DNA of 64,000 nt. Source: Actinoalloteichus caeruleus DSM 43889 (GTDB taxonomy: Bacteria; Actinomycetota; Actinomycetes; Mycobacteriales; Pseudonocardiaceae). The position numbers and the translations under genes were made by a program. Positions within the stretch are counted from its first letter, which is position 1; every line of letters starts with the position of its first letter. Positions 13,421 through 26,020 of the stretch are shown here, piece by piece. The notes beneath the pieces were generated by a model. The model was not told the DNA's origin, ran no database searches, and saw nothing but the letters and a program-made list of their open reading frames with translations. The stretch is taken from NCBI RefSeq assembly GCF_000429185.2, contig NZ_AUBJ02000001.1, positions 1,736,001-1,800,000 on the forward strand, written 5' to 3'.

Positions 13421-16400
13421 TCAGGAGATGCCGAACTCGGCGTCGAGCAGCGCGATCAGTTCCTCGTCGCTGGCCGACTCGATGTCCGCCCCACCGGCCC
13501 CTGGCGCGTCGTCGAGATCGAGTTCGGCGAGCACGTGGCGGGTGAGCGCGTCCGGGGTGGGGTGGTCGAACGCGGCGGTGGCGGGCAGTCGGAGCCCGGT
13601 GGCGGTGTTCAGGCCGTCGCGCAGCCGGACCGAGGCCAGTGAGTCGAACCCCTGTTCGCGGAATCCCCGGCCCGGGTCGACGGAGTCCAACTCGCCGTGT
13701 TGGAGGACGGCGGCGGTGGTGTCGAGGACGAGGGCGCGCACGATGCGGTGCCGGGCCGCCGGGTCGGCGGCCCGCAACCGGGCGAGCAGGTCGGCGGGGC
13801 CGGCGGTGTCCTCGGCGGCGGGCAGCAGGTCCCGCAGCAGCGGTGGCGGGGTGGGGCCGGCGACGACCGCCCAGTCCAGGTCGGCGACGAGGGTGTCGGC
13901 GGGGGCGTCGAGGATCCGCCGCAGCGTCGCCAACGCGCGCTCGGGGTCGAGGTCGCGGACCCCGGGGCGGCGGCCGTGGTCGCCGTCGGAGGCCCAGTGG
14001 CCCCAGGCGACGGAGGTGGCGGGCAGGCCCTGGGCTCGGCGGCGGGCGGCGAGGGCGTCGAGGACGGCGTGGCCGGGGGCGTAGCCGCCCTGCCCGGACG
14101 CGCCGAGGGTGCCGCCGACCGAGGAGAACAGGACGAACGCGTCCACCTCGTGGTCGCGGCTCACCCGGTCGAGGGCGGTGGCGGCGGTGACCCTGGCGCG
14201 CAGCACGCGGGTGAGCTGGGCGTCGGTGAGGTCGGTGAGCATCGCGTCGTCGAGGACCCCGGCGGTGTGCACCACGACGCGGGGGGTCTCGTCGGCGAGG
14301 GCGGCCCGCAGGGCGTCCTCGTCGGCCGGGTCGCAGGGAACGGGGTGGACGGCCGAGGGCAGGTCCTCGGGTGGGGGCGTGGCCGGGTCGGTCAGCAGGA
14401 GGACGCGCGGGGCCCCCAGGGCGGCCAGCCAGGTGGCGACGAGGCGGCCGGTGGTGCCCTCTCCCCCGGTGACCACGGCGGTGCCCGCCGGCCGCCACCG
14501 GCCCGGGGTGGGCGGGGCGGGCGCGGGCCGGATCCGGCGCGTCCACGCCCGGCCCGCCCGCAGGGCCAGTTCGTCCTCGTCGCCGGCCACGGCCGTCGGC
14601 AGCCAGGTCAGCGCGTCGAGGTCGACGACGTCGACCAGTCCACCCCAGGAGTCGGGGCGCTCGGCGGCGAGCACCCGTCCCAGCCCCCACTGGGCGGCCT
14701 GCCCGGGGTTGGGCACGTCGTCCCCGGGTGCCGCCGAGACCGCGCCGCGGGTGACGATCCACAGCGGAACGCCCTTCGGGAGGGCCTGGACCAGGTGGAC
14801 GGTCGCGAACAGGCCGCCGGTGGCGGTGCCCTCGTCGGCCAGGGACAGCAGGGAGACCACGCCGGCGGTCTCGCCGTCGGCCAGCAGCCGCGCCAGGCCC
14901 GCGCGGGAGGTGTCGGTGGCGGTGCGCACCTCGAACCCGGCCGGGATGCCGGCGGGGACCTCGACGGAGCTCGGGGTGAGGACCAGCCACCGGCCCTCGG
15001 GCGGGGTGGTGGCGGGTCGGTGCGGGAGGGGCCGCCACTCCACGCGGTGGCACAGGTCGGCGCCGGCCGGGGTGTGCCAGGTGGCCAGGGCGGGCAGCAG
15101 CCGGTCGAGGGCGTGGAGGTCCTCGACGTCGGCCAGCCCGAGCCGGGTCCGGAGCGTCTCGGTGTCGCCGTCGTGGACGGCGGTCCAGAAGTCGTCGTCC
15201 CGCTCCTGGGGGGTGTCCGGTTCGTCGATCCAGTAGCGCCGGTGTTGGAAGGGGTAGGTCGGCAGGGCGACGGGCCGGGCGGTGCGCCTGGCGATCACCG
15301 TCGACCAGTCGACGGGGACACCCCGCACGTGGGCCTCCGCGACGGCGGTGAGCACCTGCCGGTGGCCGCCGTGGTCCCGTCGGAGGGTGGCGACGAGTCC
15401 GACGGGCACGCCGGCGGCCTCGGCGATGTCGCCGGTGGCGGGCAGCAGCACCGGGTGCGGGCTGACCTCCACGAAGGTGCGGTGGCCCCCGGCGAGCAGT
15501 GCCTCGGTGGCGGGCAGGTAGCGGACCGGTTCGCGCAGGTTGCGGAACCAGTGGTCGGCGGTGAGTTCCCCGGCCCGCACCCAGTCGCCGCTGACCGTCG
15601 AGCGCATCGGCACGGTCGGGTGTCCCGGGTGGATGTCGGCGAGGTCGCGGACCAGGGTGTCCCGGAGCGTGTCGACGGCCGGGCTGTGGGAGGCGTAGTC
15701 GACGGCGATGCGGCGGGCCCGCACCCCGGCGGAGTGGAGGGCGGCGGCGAGGGCGTCCAGGTCCTCGGGCGGTCCGGCGAGGACGGTGGCCAGGGGGCCG
15801 TTGGTGGCCGCCACGCTCACCCGGCCGGCGTGGGGTGCCAGGTGGTCGGCGGCGTCGGCGGCGGACAGCCCCACCGACAGCATCCCGCCGGTGCCCGCCA
15901 GGTCCCGCAGGGCGCGGGCGCGGACGGCGACGACGCGGGCGGCGTCGTCGAGGGAGAGGGCACCGGCGACGCAGGCGGCGGCGATCTCCCCCTGCGAGTG
16001 GCCGATGACGGCGTCGGGTCGGACGCCGTGCTCCTCCCACACGGCTGCGAGGGACACCATCATCGCGAACAGCGCGGGTTGCAGGACGTCGACCCGGTCC
16101 AGGCCGGCCCCGGTGCGCAGCGCCGCCTCGAGGTCGAGGTCGACGTGCCGGCGGAGGGCGGCGGCGCAGTCGGCGATCCTGGCCGCGAACACCGGGCTCT
16201 CGGCCAGCAGGTCGCGGGCCATGCCGGGCCACTGTGCCCCCTGCCCGGGGAACACGAGGACGGTCCGCGCGTCGGGGTCGACGACCCCGGTGACCACCGA
16301 CGGCGTCGGACGTGAGGAGGCCAGCGCGCGCAGCCCGGCGTGGAGCCCGTCGCGGTCGGCGCCGAGGACGACGGCGCGCCGGTCGAGGGCGGCCCGCCGG

Positions 16401-19400
16401 GTCAGCAGTCCGTGGGCGACGTCGGTGACGTCGACGTCGTCGTCGGTGAGCAGGCGGGCGAGGCGGCCGGCCTGCTCGGTGAGCGCGGCCCCGGACCGGG
16501 CGGAGAGCAGCAGCGGCGGCGCCGCCGTGGACGGTCCGATGTCGGGTGCCGGGTCGGGCCGTCCGGGCTCGTCGGGGGCCTGTTCGAGGATGACGTGGGC
16601 GTTGGTGCCGCTCACCCCGAAGGACGACACCGCGCCCCGTCGTGGCGCCTCCCCCGTCCAGTCCCTGGCCTCGGTGAGGAGTTCGACGGCGCCGGCGGTC
16701 CAGTCGACGTGCCCGGTGGGCCGGTCGACGTGCAGGGTCCTGGGCATCCGGGCGTGCCGCATCGCCTGCACCACCTTGATCAGGCCGGCGACCCCGGCGG
16801 CGGCCTGCGAGTGGCCCAGGTTCGACTTGACCGAGCCCAACCACAACGGGGCGTCCCGGTCCCTCCCGTAGGTGGCGAGCAGGGCCTCGGCCTCGATGGG
16901 GTCACCGAGCCGGGTGCCGGTGCCGTGGGCCTCGACGAGGTGGACGTCCCGCGCGGCGAGGCCGGCGGATGCCAGCGCCTGCCGGATCACGCGTTGCTGG
17001 GCGGGTCCGTTGGGGGCGGTCAGCCCGTTGGAGGCGCCGTCCTGGTTGACCGAGGTCCCCCGCACGACGGCCAGCACGGGGTGGCCGTGGCGGCGGGCGT
17101 CGGAGAGCCGTTCCACGAGCAGCAACCCGGCGCCCTCGGACCACCCGGTGCCGTCGGCGGCGGCGGCGAAGGGTTTGCACCGGCCGTCGGGGGCCAGGCC
17201 CCGTTGCCGGGAGAACTCCACGAACGGTGTGGGGGAGGACATCACGGACGCGCCGCCGGCCAGCGCCAGGTCGCACTCGCCGGACCGCAGGGCCCCCACG
17301 GCGAGGTGCAGGGCCACCAGCGACGACGAGCAGGCGGTGTCGACGGTGACGGCGGGACCCTCCAGACCGAAGGTGTAGGCGATGCGGCCGGAGGCGACGC
17401 TGCCGGCGGTGCCGTGGCCCAGGTAGCCCTCCAGTTCCCCGGGGACGGTGCGCAACCGGCCCACGTAGTCGTGGTGGATCTGCCCGGCGTAGACGGCGAC
17501 GGGACTGCCGCGCAGCGCGGTCGGGTCGATCCCGGCGTCCTCGAAGACCTCCCAGGCCAGTTCCAGCAGCAGCCGCTGCTGCGGGTCCATCGCGGTCGCC
17601 TCCCGGGGGGAGATCCCGAAGAACGCCGCGTCGAACCCGGCGACGTCGTCGAGGAACGCCCCGGCCCGGACGTAGCTGGTGCCGGTCCGGTCCGGGTCCT
17701 CGTCGAACAGGGCGGCGAGGTCCCAGCCCCGGTCGGTGGGGAACGGGCCGACGACGTCGACCTCGTCGTCCACCACCCGCCACAGGTCCTCCGGCGAGGC
17801 GATGCCCCCGGGGAACCGGCAGCTCATCCCGATGATCGCCACCGGTTCGTCCTCGGCGGCCGGGGCCGCCCTCGTGGCGGTCCGGGCCGGTGCGGGGGTC
17901 CCGTCGAGCGCGGTGAGCAGGTGGGTGGCCAGGGCGGCCGGGCTGGGGTGGTCGAAGGCGGCGGTGGTGGACATCCGCAGCCCGGTCGCCGCCTGGAGCC
18001 GGTTGCGCAGTTCCACCCCGGTCAGGGAGTCGAAGCCCTGCTCGGAGAAGGCCCGGTCGGGGACGACGGCCGCCGGGCCCGGGTGGCCGAGGACGGCGGC
18101 GGCCTCCGCGCGCACCAGGGCGAGCGCGGCGGCCGGTCGGTCGGCCGCCGGCAGGTCGCCGAGCCGCGCCCCGCCGCCCCGGGCGGGCCGGTCGACGGGC
18201 CGGCCCCGGACCAGGGCGCGCATCGCGGGTGGCAGGGGGCGCGCGGAGCGCGGGTCGAGCGCGGCGGCCACCACGCAGGGGTCGGGCGAGTCGAGGGCGG
18301 CGTCGAACAGGGCGAGGGCCGCGTCGGTGTCCATCGGGAGGACACCGCCCCGCCGCAGGCGTTCCCGGTCCCGGTCGGTGAGGTGGCCGGTCATCCCGCT
18401 GACCTCGGCCCACATTCCCCAGGCGATCGAGACGGCGGGCAGGCCGGCGGCCCGCCGTTCCACGGCGAGCGCGTCGAGGGCGGCGTTGGCGGCGGCGTAG
18501 CCGGCCTGCCCGGCGCCGCCGAGGGTGCCGGCGATGGACGAGAACAGCACGAACGCGGCGAGGTCGGTGTGGGCGGTGAGCTCGTGCAGGTGGCGGGCGG
18601 CGGCGATCTTCGGGTCCAGCACCGCAGGCAGGGTGTCGGGGTCGGTGTTCGCCACGGTGGCGTCGGCGAGGACCCCGGCGGCGTGGACGACCACGCCCAG
18701 GTCGTCCACGGTGGCCAGCAGCGCCCGCAGCGCCGCGCGGTCGGCGGCGTCGCAGGCCACCACCCGGACCTCGGCCCCGGCCTCGGCGAGGTCGGCGAGC
18801 AGGTCCGGCGCGGCGTGGCCGCCGCGGCTGAGGAGCACCAGGCGGCGGATGCCGTGCCGGGCCGCCAGGTGGCGGGCGACGAGTCCGCCGAGGACACCGG
18901 TGCCGCCGGTGATCAGGGCCGTGCCGCCGGGGTCGACCGGTGCCGGCACGGTCAGCACGTTCTTGCCGGTGTGCCGGCCGGCTGCCATGACGCGCAGCGC
19001 GGCACGGGCGTGCCGGACATCCCAGGCCCGGGTGGGTAGGGGCCCGGGGCCGTCGGTGGTCAGCGCGGCGAGCATCTCCCCGATCCGCTCGGGCCCGGCA
19101 TCGGTGAGCAGGTCGAACGCCCGGTAGGTGAGCCCGGGTGCGGTGCCGGGGTCGCGGATGTCGGTCTTGCCGAGTTCGACGAAGCGGCCACCGGGCGCGG
19201 TCAGGCGCAGCCCGGCGTCGACGAACTCGCCGGTGAGGGAGTTCAGGACGACGTCGACTCCCCGGCCGCCGGTGACCGCGCGGAACCGCTCCTCGAAGCC
19301 GGTGTCCCGGGAGGAGGCGATGTGGTCCTCGGGGATGCCGAGGTCCCGCAGCACCGACCACTTCCCGGGGCTGGCGGTGGCGAGGACCCGCGCGCCGTGG

Positions 19401-22400
19401 CGACGGGCGAGGGCGATCGCGGCCATGCCCACCCCGCCGGTCCCGGCGTGGACCAGCACGGTCTGCCCGGGTTGGAGGCCGGCGACGTCGAACAGGCCGT
19501 AGTGGGCGGTGAGCTGGGCGATGGGCACACCCGCCGCGTCGGCGAAGGACCACCCGGCCGGGATCGGCGCGAGCATCCTGGCGTCGGCGACGACCCGGGG
19601 CGCGAAGGCACCGTCGACGACGCCGAACACGCGGTCGCCGGGGTGGAGGTGGGTGACGTCCGCGGCGGTCTCCACCACGACCCCGGCGGCCTCGCCGCCG
19701 AGCACGTCGTCGGTGACGGCGACCACGCCCAGGGCGAGCAGGACGTCCCGGAAGTTGACGCCGGCGGCGCGGACCGCGATCCGGACCTGGCCGGGCCGCA
19801 GGGGGTCGGGTGGCGCGGGGACGGCGGCGAGGTCGTCGAGGGAGCCGGTTCCGCCGATCGCCAACCGCCACGGCCCGTCGGGCACGGGCAGCGGCGGTGG
19901 GTCGGTGGGTGGTGGGGCGCTGGCCGGTCGCAGCCGGGCGGCGGTGACGACCCCGTCCCGCACGGCCAGGTCGGACTCGCCGGCGCGCAGCGCGCCGAAC
20001 ACCGCCGGCCAGGCCGGGCCGGGGTCACCGTCCACGGTGGCGAAGGCGCCGGGGTGTTCGGTGGCGGCGGCGCGGAACAGCCCGGTCACCGGCCCGCCGC
20101 CCCGGGTGAGCACGACCAGGGTGGCGTCGCGGCCGATCCAGTCCTTGGCCAGGGCGAGCGCGGCGCGGGTGGCGGTGCCCGGGTCACCGGCGGGGGCGCG
20201 GACCAGGACGAACTCGGCGTCCTCGACGGGCACCGGGTCCGGCACCGGGTGCGGGGCGGTCAGGTCGGCGTCGAGCGCCGCGACCCGGACGTCGGTCGCG
20301 GCCGGGTGGTCGACCGGCACATGGTCGAGGCGGTGCGGTGCCGGCGCGGCGGCGGCGGGGGACCGCAGGGTCAGGGCCTCGACGCGGGCGACGAGCCGGC
20401 CGGTGTGGTCGACGGCGACGACCTCGACGGTGGTGGCGTCGAGGACGCGGAGCCGGGCCCGCAGGGCGCGGCCGGTGGGGGCGCGGAGTTCCACGCCGGT
20501 GAAGCCGAACGGCAGTGGCGTGCCCGCTCCCCCGACGTCCGCGCCGCTGGCGCCGATGGCCTGGAGCACCGCGTCGAGCAGCGCGGGGTGGCAGGTGAAG
20601 TCCCCGCCGGTGTCCTCGGGCAGTTCGACCTCGGCGTGGAGTTCCGCGCCGGGCCCGGTGCCGGTGCGCCACAGCGCCCGCAAGCCCCGGAACAGCGGCC
20701 CGTACTCGTAGCCCCGGTCGGCGAGCCGGTCGTAGGCACCGTCGAGGTCGACCGGCTCCGCCGCCCCGGTCGACCAGGCGGCCGGGGCGGGGCCCGGGCC
20801 GGCGGCGGCGACGGCCCCGGTGGCGTGGGTGGTCCACGGGCGGTCGCCGGCGCGGGCGTGCAGGGCCACCGGGCGGCGGCCGTCCGCGTCGGGCTGGTCG
20901 ACGACCAGCCGGAGGGTGACCGGGACGTCGAGTTCCACGGCCACGGGGGCGGTGAGGGTCAGCTCCTCGATCCGGTCGCAGCCGTGCCCGGCGGCGACGG
21001 TGGCCACCAGGTCGAGCACGGCGGTGCCGGGCACCAGGGCGGTGCCGCGCACGGCGTGGTCGGCGAGCCACGGGTGGGTGGTGAGGGAGATCAGCGCGGT
21101 GTGGACGGTGGCGTCGGGCAGGTCGACGGACGCGCCCAGCAGCGGGTGGTCGGCGGCGGTGATCCCGGCGGAGCCGAGGTCACCGGTCCCGCCGCCGGCC
21201 GGGGGCAGCCAGAACCGCTGGCGGCGGAAGGCGTACCCGGGCAGCGGGACGCGGCGGGCGCCGCTGCCCTGGAACCAGGAGGTCCAGTCGACGTCGACCC
21301 CGGCCGTCCACAGCTGGGCGGCGGCGGTGAGCAGGGGGGTGAGGTCGTCGTGGTCGCGGCGCAACGAGCCGGTGACGACCCCGGTGGCCTCCCGCTCGTC
21401 GAGGATGTCGGTGAGGCCGACGGTGAGCACGGGGTGCGGGCTGGACTCGACGAACACGCGGTGCCCGTCGGCGAGGGCGGCCTCGACGGCGTCCTGGAAC
21501 CGCACGGGGTCGCGCAGGTTGCGGAACCAGTACTCCGGTCCCAGGTCGGCGGTGTCGACGCGGGTGCCCGTCACCGTCGAGTAGAAGCGGGTGTCGCAGG
21601 CGCGGGGGCGGATGTCGGCGGCGAGGTCCACGAGCCGGTCCCGCAGGGCCTCCATCCTCGGCGAGTGGGAGGCGTAGTCGACGGGGATGCGTCGGGCGCG
21701 GATGCCATCATCCGCGCAGGAGGCGACGAGCCGGTCGAGGGCCGCGCCGTCACCGGAGACCACGGTGGACCGGGGCCCGTTGCTGGCGGCGACGACCGTT
21801 CCCGGGGGCAGTCGGCGTTCGGTGTCGGCGGCGGACAGCGGGACCGAGACCATGCCGCCGTCGCCGGCGATCTCCCGCAGGGCGCGGGCGCGCAGCGCGA
21901 TGATCCTGGCGGCGTCGCCCAGGTCGAGCCCGCCGGCCACGCAGAGGGCGGCCAGCTCTCCCTGGGAGTGCCCGATGACCGCGTCCGGGCGCACCCCGAG
22001 GGAGGTCCAGAGCCGGCCCAGGGCCACCATCACCGCCCACAGCACGGGTTGGACGACGTCGACGGTGTCCAGGCCCGGGGCGCCCTCGGCGCCGGTGAGG
22101 ACGTCGAGGGCGGAGTACCCCAGGTGGGGGCGGAGGGCGTCATCGCAGGCGGCCAGTTCCGCGCGGAACGGTGCGGACACCGCCAGCAGCCGGGTGCCCA
22201 TGCCCGCCCACTGGGAGCCCTGGCCGGGGAAGACGAGGACGACGCCGTCCCCTCCTCCGCCCACCGTGGTGGTGACGGCGCGGTCCGACCAGTCGCGCAG
22301 CGCCCGCGCCGGGTCCTCGTCGGCGCCGAGGAGCAGCACGCCCCGGTGGTCGAGGGTGGCCCGGCCGGCGGCCAGCGAGAACCCCAGGTCGCTGGCGTCG

Positions 22401-25400
22401 GCCCCTCCGGACCCGCGGAGGTGGTCGGTGAGGCGGTCGACCTGGGCGCGCAGCGCCTGGTCGTCGCGGCCGGACAGCACGAGGGGGACCAGCGGTGGGG
22501 GTGTCCGCGTGGTGGGGGCCGCCTCTGGCGGGGCGGGCGCCTGTTCGAGGACGACGTGGGCGTTGGTGCCGCTGATCCCGAAGGAGGACACGCCGGCGCG
22601 GCGGGGGCGGCCGTGGTCGGGCCACGGCTGTTCCTCGGTGAGCAGCGCCAACCCGGAGGTGGCCCAGTCCACGTGGGGGGAGGGCCGGTCGACGTGCAGG
22701 GTGCGGGGCAGTCGGCCGGCGCGCAGGGCCAGCACCACCTTGATCACGCCGGCCACGCCGGCGGCCGCCTGGGTATGGCCGAGGTTGGACTTCAGCGATC
22801 CCAACCACAGCGGGTGGTCCCGGTCGGCGCCGTAGGTGTCGGCGAGGGCGTTGGCCTCGATGGGGTCGCCCAGCACGGTGCCGGTGCCGTGCGCCTCGAC
22901 GGCGTCCACCTCGGACGGTTCCAACCCGGCGTCGGCGAGGGCCCGGCGGATCACGGCGCGTTGGGCCTGTCCGTTGGGCACGGTCAGCCCGTGGGAGGCG
23001 CCGTCGGAGTTGACGGCGGAGCCGCGCAGCACGGCCAGCACCTCCCGGCCGTCCCGCCGGGCGGCGGACAGCCGCTGGAGGAGCAGCAGTCCGGCCCCCT
23101 CGGCCCAGCCGGTGCCGTCCGCGTCGGCGGAGAAGGACCGGCAGCGGCCGTCCGGGGAGAGCCCGCGTTGCCGGGAGAACTCCACGAACAACTGGGGTGT
23201 GCTGATGACGGTGGCCGCCCCGGCGAGGGCCAGCTCGCACTCCCCCGCCCGCAGGGACCGGGCGGCCAGGTGCAGGGCGACCAGGGAGGAGGAGCAGGCG
23301 GTGTCCACGGTGAGGGCGGGTCCCCGCAGCCCCAGGGTGTAGGCGATGCGGCCGGAGGCGACGCTGCCGAGCTTGCCGACGTCGAGGTAGCCCTCCAGTT
23401 CGGGCGGCAGCGGGTCGATGCCGGCTCCGTACTCGTGGCGCATGACCCCGGTGAAGACCCCGACCTCCCGGTCGCGCAGCGAGTCCGGGGCGATGCCGGC
23501 GTTCTCCAGCGTCCGCCAGGCCACTTCGAGCAGCAGCCGCTGTTGCGGGTCCATCGCCAGCGCCTCGCGCGGGGAGATCCCGAAGTGCTCGGCGTCGAAG
23601 TCCTCGACGTCGGCGCGGAAACCGCCCCGGGTGGTGATCGAGCGCCCCGGCCGGTCCGGGTCGGGGTCGTGCAGCCGGTGCAGGGGCCAGCCCCGGGTGG
23701 TGGGGAACTCACCGGTGGCGTCGACGCCGTCGACGACCAGCCGCCACAGGTCCGCCGGGTCGTCGACCCCGCCGGGCAGGCGGCACCCCATGCCGACGAT
23801 GACGACCGGGTCGTCGTCGGGTTCGGCCGGTGCGGCCCGGCGGCGCGGCTCGGGCCGGGACGAGGTCCCCCGGCCGTGACCGTGGTGGCGGTGGTGGTGC
23901 CGAACAGCCGGTCCCGCAGGAGGCGGGCGACGGAGTCGGGGGTCGGGTGGTCGAAGACGACGGTCGCCGGCAGCGGCACGCCCGCGCGGCGCACCACCGC
24001 GTCGCGCACCAGGAGGGCGGTGAGCGAGGTCAGCCCCAGCTCCCCGAACGGCCGGTCGTCGGTCACGTCGGCCCGGTCGACGCCGAGCGCGGCGGCGGTG
24101 CCCTCCCGGACCAGGCCGAGCAGCCGCCGGTGCCGTTCCCGGCGGGACAACGGGAGCAGGCTGGCGCGGAGGCCGTCCGCGCGCCCCTCGTCGGCGCCGG
24201 GCGCGGGCTCCTCGGCGGTGGTCGGGACCTCCGCGAGCAGCCGCCACGGCCGCTCGGCCAGCAGGTGCCGGGTCACCTTGCCGGCGGCCGTCCTGGGCAG
24301 GGCGTCGAGCGCGCGCAGCTGGGTGGGCACCCGGAACCCGGCGAGCTTCTCCCGGCAGACGCGGAGGACCTCCTCGGGGTCGAGGTCGTCCCGGGCGACG
24401 AGGTAGGCGACCGGCACCTCCCCGAGCCGGGGGTCGGGCGCGGGCCCCACGGCGGCGTCGAGGACGCCGGGAGCGCCCAGCAGCACCTGTTCCACCTCGG
24501 CGGGGTGGATGTTCTCCCCACCTCGGATGATGAGTTCGGAGATGCGGCCGGTGACGGTCAGGTAGCCGTGGTCGTCGCGGCGGGCCAGGTCGCCGGTGCG
24601 GTACCAGCCGCCGGGCAGCGCGTCCGCCGTGGCCTCGGGGTCCCGGTGGTAGCCGGCCATGACGTTGGGGCCGCGCACCCACACCTCGCCGTCCTCGCCG
24701 ACCGGCACGTCGGTGCGGGTGCCCGGGTCGACCAGCCGCACGGACAGGCCGGGCACGGGCAGCCCGCACGACCCGGGGACGCGGGTGCCACCGGGCCAGT
24801 TCGTGGTGATGGGCCCGCAGGTCTCGGTGGTGCCGTAGCTGTCGATCAGCGGGGCACCGAACCGGGCCTCGACGCGGGCCGGCAGCTCGGCGCCGCCGAC
24901 CGCGCCGGCGGTCAGGCACAGCCGGAGCCCGGGGGCGACGATGCCGTCGGCGTCGGCGGCCCGCAGCAGCTCCTGGTACATGGCGGGCACCCCGACCAGC
25001 ACGCTGAACTCCCCGGCCGCCAGCCCCGCCAGCACCTCCTCGGCGGCGAAGCCGGAGGTGACGTGGGCGCTGGCGCCCACCGCCAGCACGCCGAGGGTGC
25101 CGAGGTGGTGGCCGAGGCAGTGGTGCAGCGGCAGCGGCCACAGCACGCGGTCCTCGCCGCTCAGGCCGAGGATCGGGGCGTAGCAGGCGGCGATCGTCCA
25201 CAGCGAGTTCCGCGTGGAGGAACGCACACCCTTGGGTCGGCCGGTGGTCCCGGAGGTGTAGAGCATGAACGCCCAGTCGTCCACCCCGAGATCGTCGCGG
25301 GCGGGTTCCGGCGCGGGGCTGGTGGCGAGGTCCTCGAACCGGGGGCCGTCCCAGTCCACCGGGTCGACCTCGTCGGCGAGGACAGTGGTCAGCGCGGGCG

Positions 25401-25767
25401 CCACCCGGGTGAGCCTGGCGATCCGCGCCGGGTCGGTGATGACGGCGACGGCGCCGCTGTCCGCCAGGAGGTGGGCCAGCTCGTCGTCGCTGGACAGGGG
25501 GTTGACCGGCACCCCGACCGCCGAGGCGCGGGCGGTGGCGAGGTAGCTCTCCACGAGGGACACGCCGTTGCCGAGCACGAACGCCACCCGCTCCCCCGGG
25601 GCCACCCCGAGGGCGGCCAGGTGCCCGGCGAGCCGCCCGGTGCGGGCGGACAGCTCCGCGTAGCTCACGGAACGGCGGGCGTCGGAGTAGGCGGTGCGCT
25701 CCGGGATGTCGCGGGCGTGGTCGCGCACCAGCTCGTGGACGGGGCGGATCAACTCGGTCCTGAGCAT
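13421..25767 (-). CDS. Type I modular PKS: CoA ligase-ACP loading module plus modules 1 and 2
   Basis: First PKS of the assembly line, about 4115 residues if one base is restored. Residues 1-515 are an acyl/aryl-CoA ligase-type adenylating domain (LYTSGTTGRPKG, SYGTTE, YRTGDL); an ACP follows (GLTSL at about residue 600). No ER, KR or KS lies between them. At the C run 23867-23871 the frame shifts by one; with one base added the linker continues into KS1. Module 1: KS about 23810-22540, AT 22235-21300 (GHSQG, YASH: methylmalonyl), DH 21150-20350 (HAVRGTALVP), ER 19880-18960, KR 18930-18200, ACP 18120-17880. Module 2: KS 17850-16580, AT 16260-15290 (GHSQG, YASH: methylmalonyl), KR 14490-13870 (LDD; active-site loop YAPGH), ACP 13790-13520. 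It should activate a free carboxylic acid starter and add two propionate units. The split could instead mean separate loading and extension proteins, but no start codon or ribosome site is seen for the second. Confidence 0.9.
23867..23871. other. Apparent 1-base deletion at C5 run in loading module linker
   Basis: Upstream of this run the ligase-ACP reads in one frame; downstream the KS (DPVVIVGMG) reads in the next. Adding one base to the run joins them without a stop. The same type of change occurs at 3277-3280, 3937-3941 and 46351-46355. Confidence 0.75.
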
Positions 25768-26020
25768 GTCACCACACTTCGCTCACTGGGGTCGGGGCCG
25801 CCCGGCGCGGGGAGCGGGGCGCGACAGGCGGCCACGTTACGAACGGCGACCGTCGGCACGCTGCGGAAGAAGCCCACCGCACGGCCATCCCCCGGGAATC
25901 CGGGCGGCCGCTCACCAGCCCGCTGTTACCGACAGGTGGAAGTCCGGCACTGCGCCGGGACTGGCCTGGTTCCTAGCGTCGGGGCCGACAGCCGTCGGAA
26001 CTCCACTGCTGGGGTGGTCC
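25768..26020. promoter_or_regulatory. Divergent promoter region between PKS and chorismatase genes
   Basis: This 253-base gap separates the start of the loading PKS (-) from the chorismatase gene (+), so it must hold promoters for both arms of the starter/assembly system. At 25891-25904 CCCGGGAATCCGGG is a near-palindrome that loosely recalls one half of the PimM-type PAS-LuxR operator; the match is weak. No convincing -35/-10 pair can be named by eye. Confidence 0.5.

Noticed and set aside
586-24406. Very long open frames on the + strand across the PKS genes, rich in Gly, Ala, Arg and Pro
   Set aside because: They are antisense shadows of high-GC3 coding sequence; they carry no domain motifs, while the - strand frames hold complete PKS domains.
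23867-25767. Loading ligase-ACP as a separate protein from modules 1-2
   Set aside because: No start codon or ribosome site exists for a second protein before the KS, and a single base at a C run restores one frame. Not fully excluded.
25891-25904. PimM-type operator in the PKS/chorismatase promoter region
   Set aside because: The near-palindrome CCCGGGAATCCGGG is shorter than the known 16-bp site and mismatched; kept only as a weak candidate.
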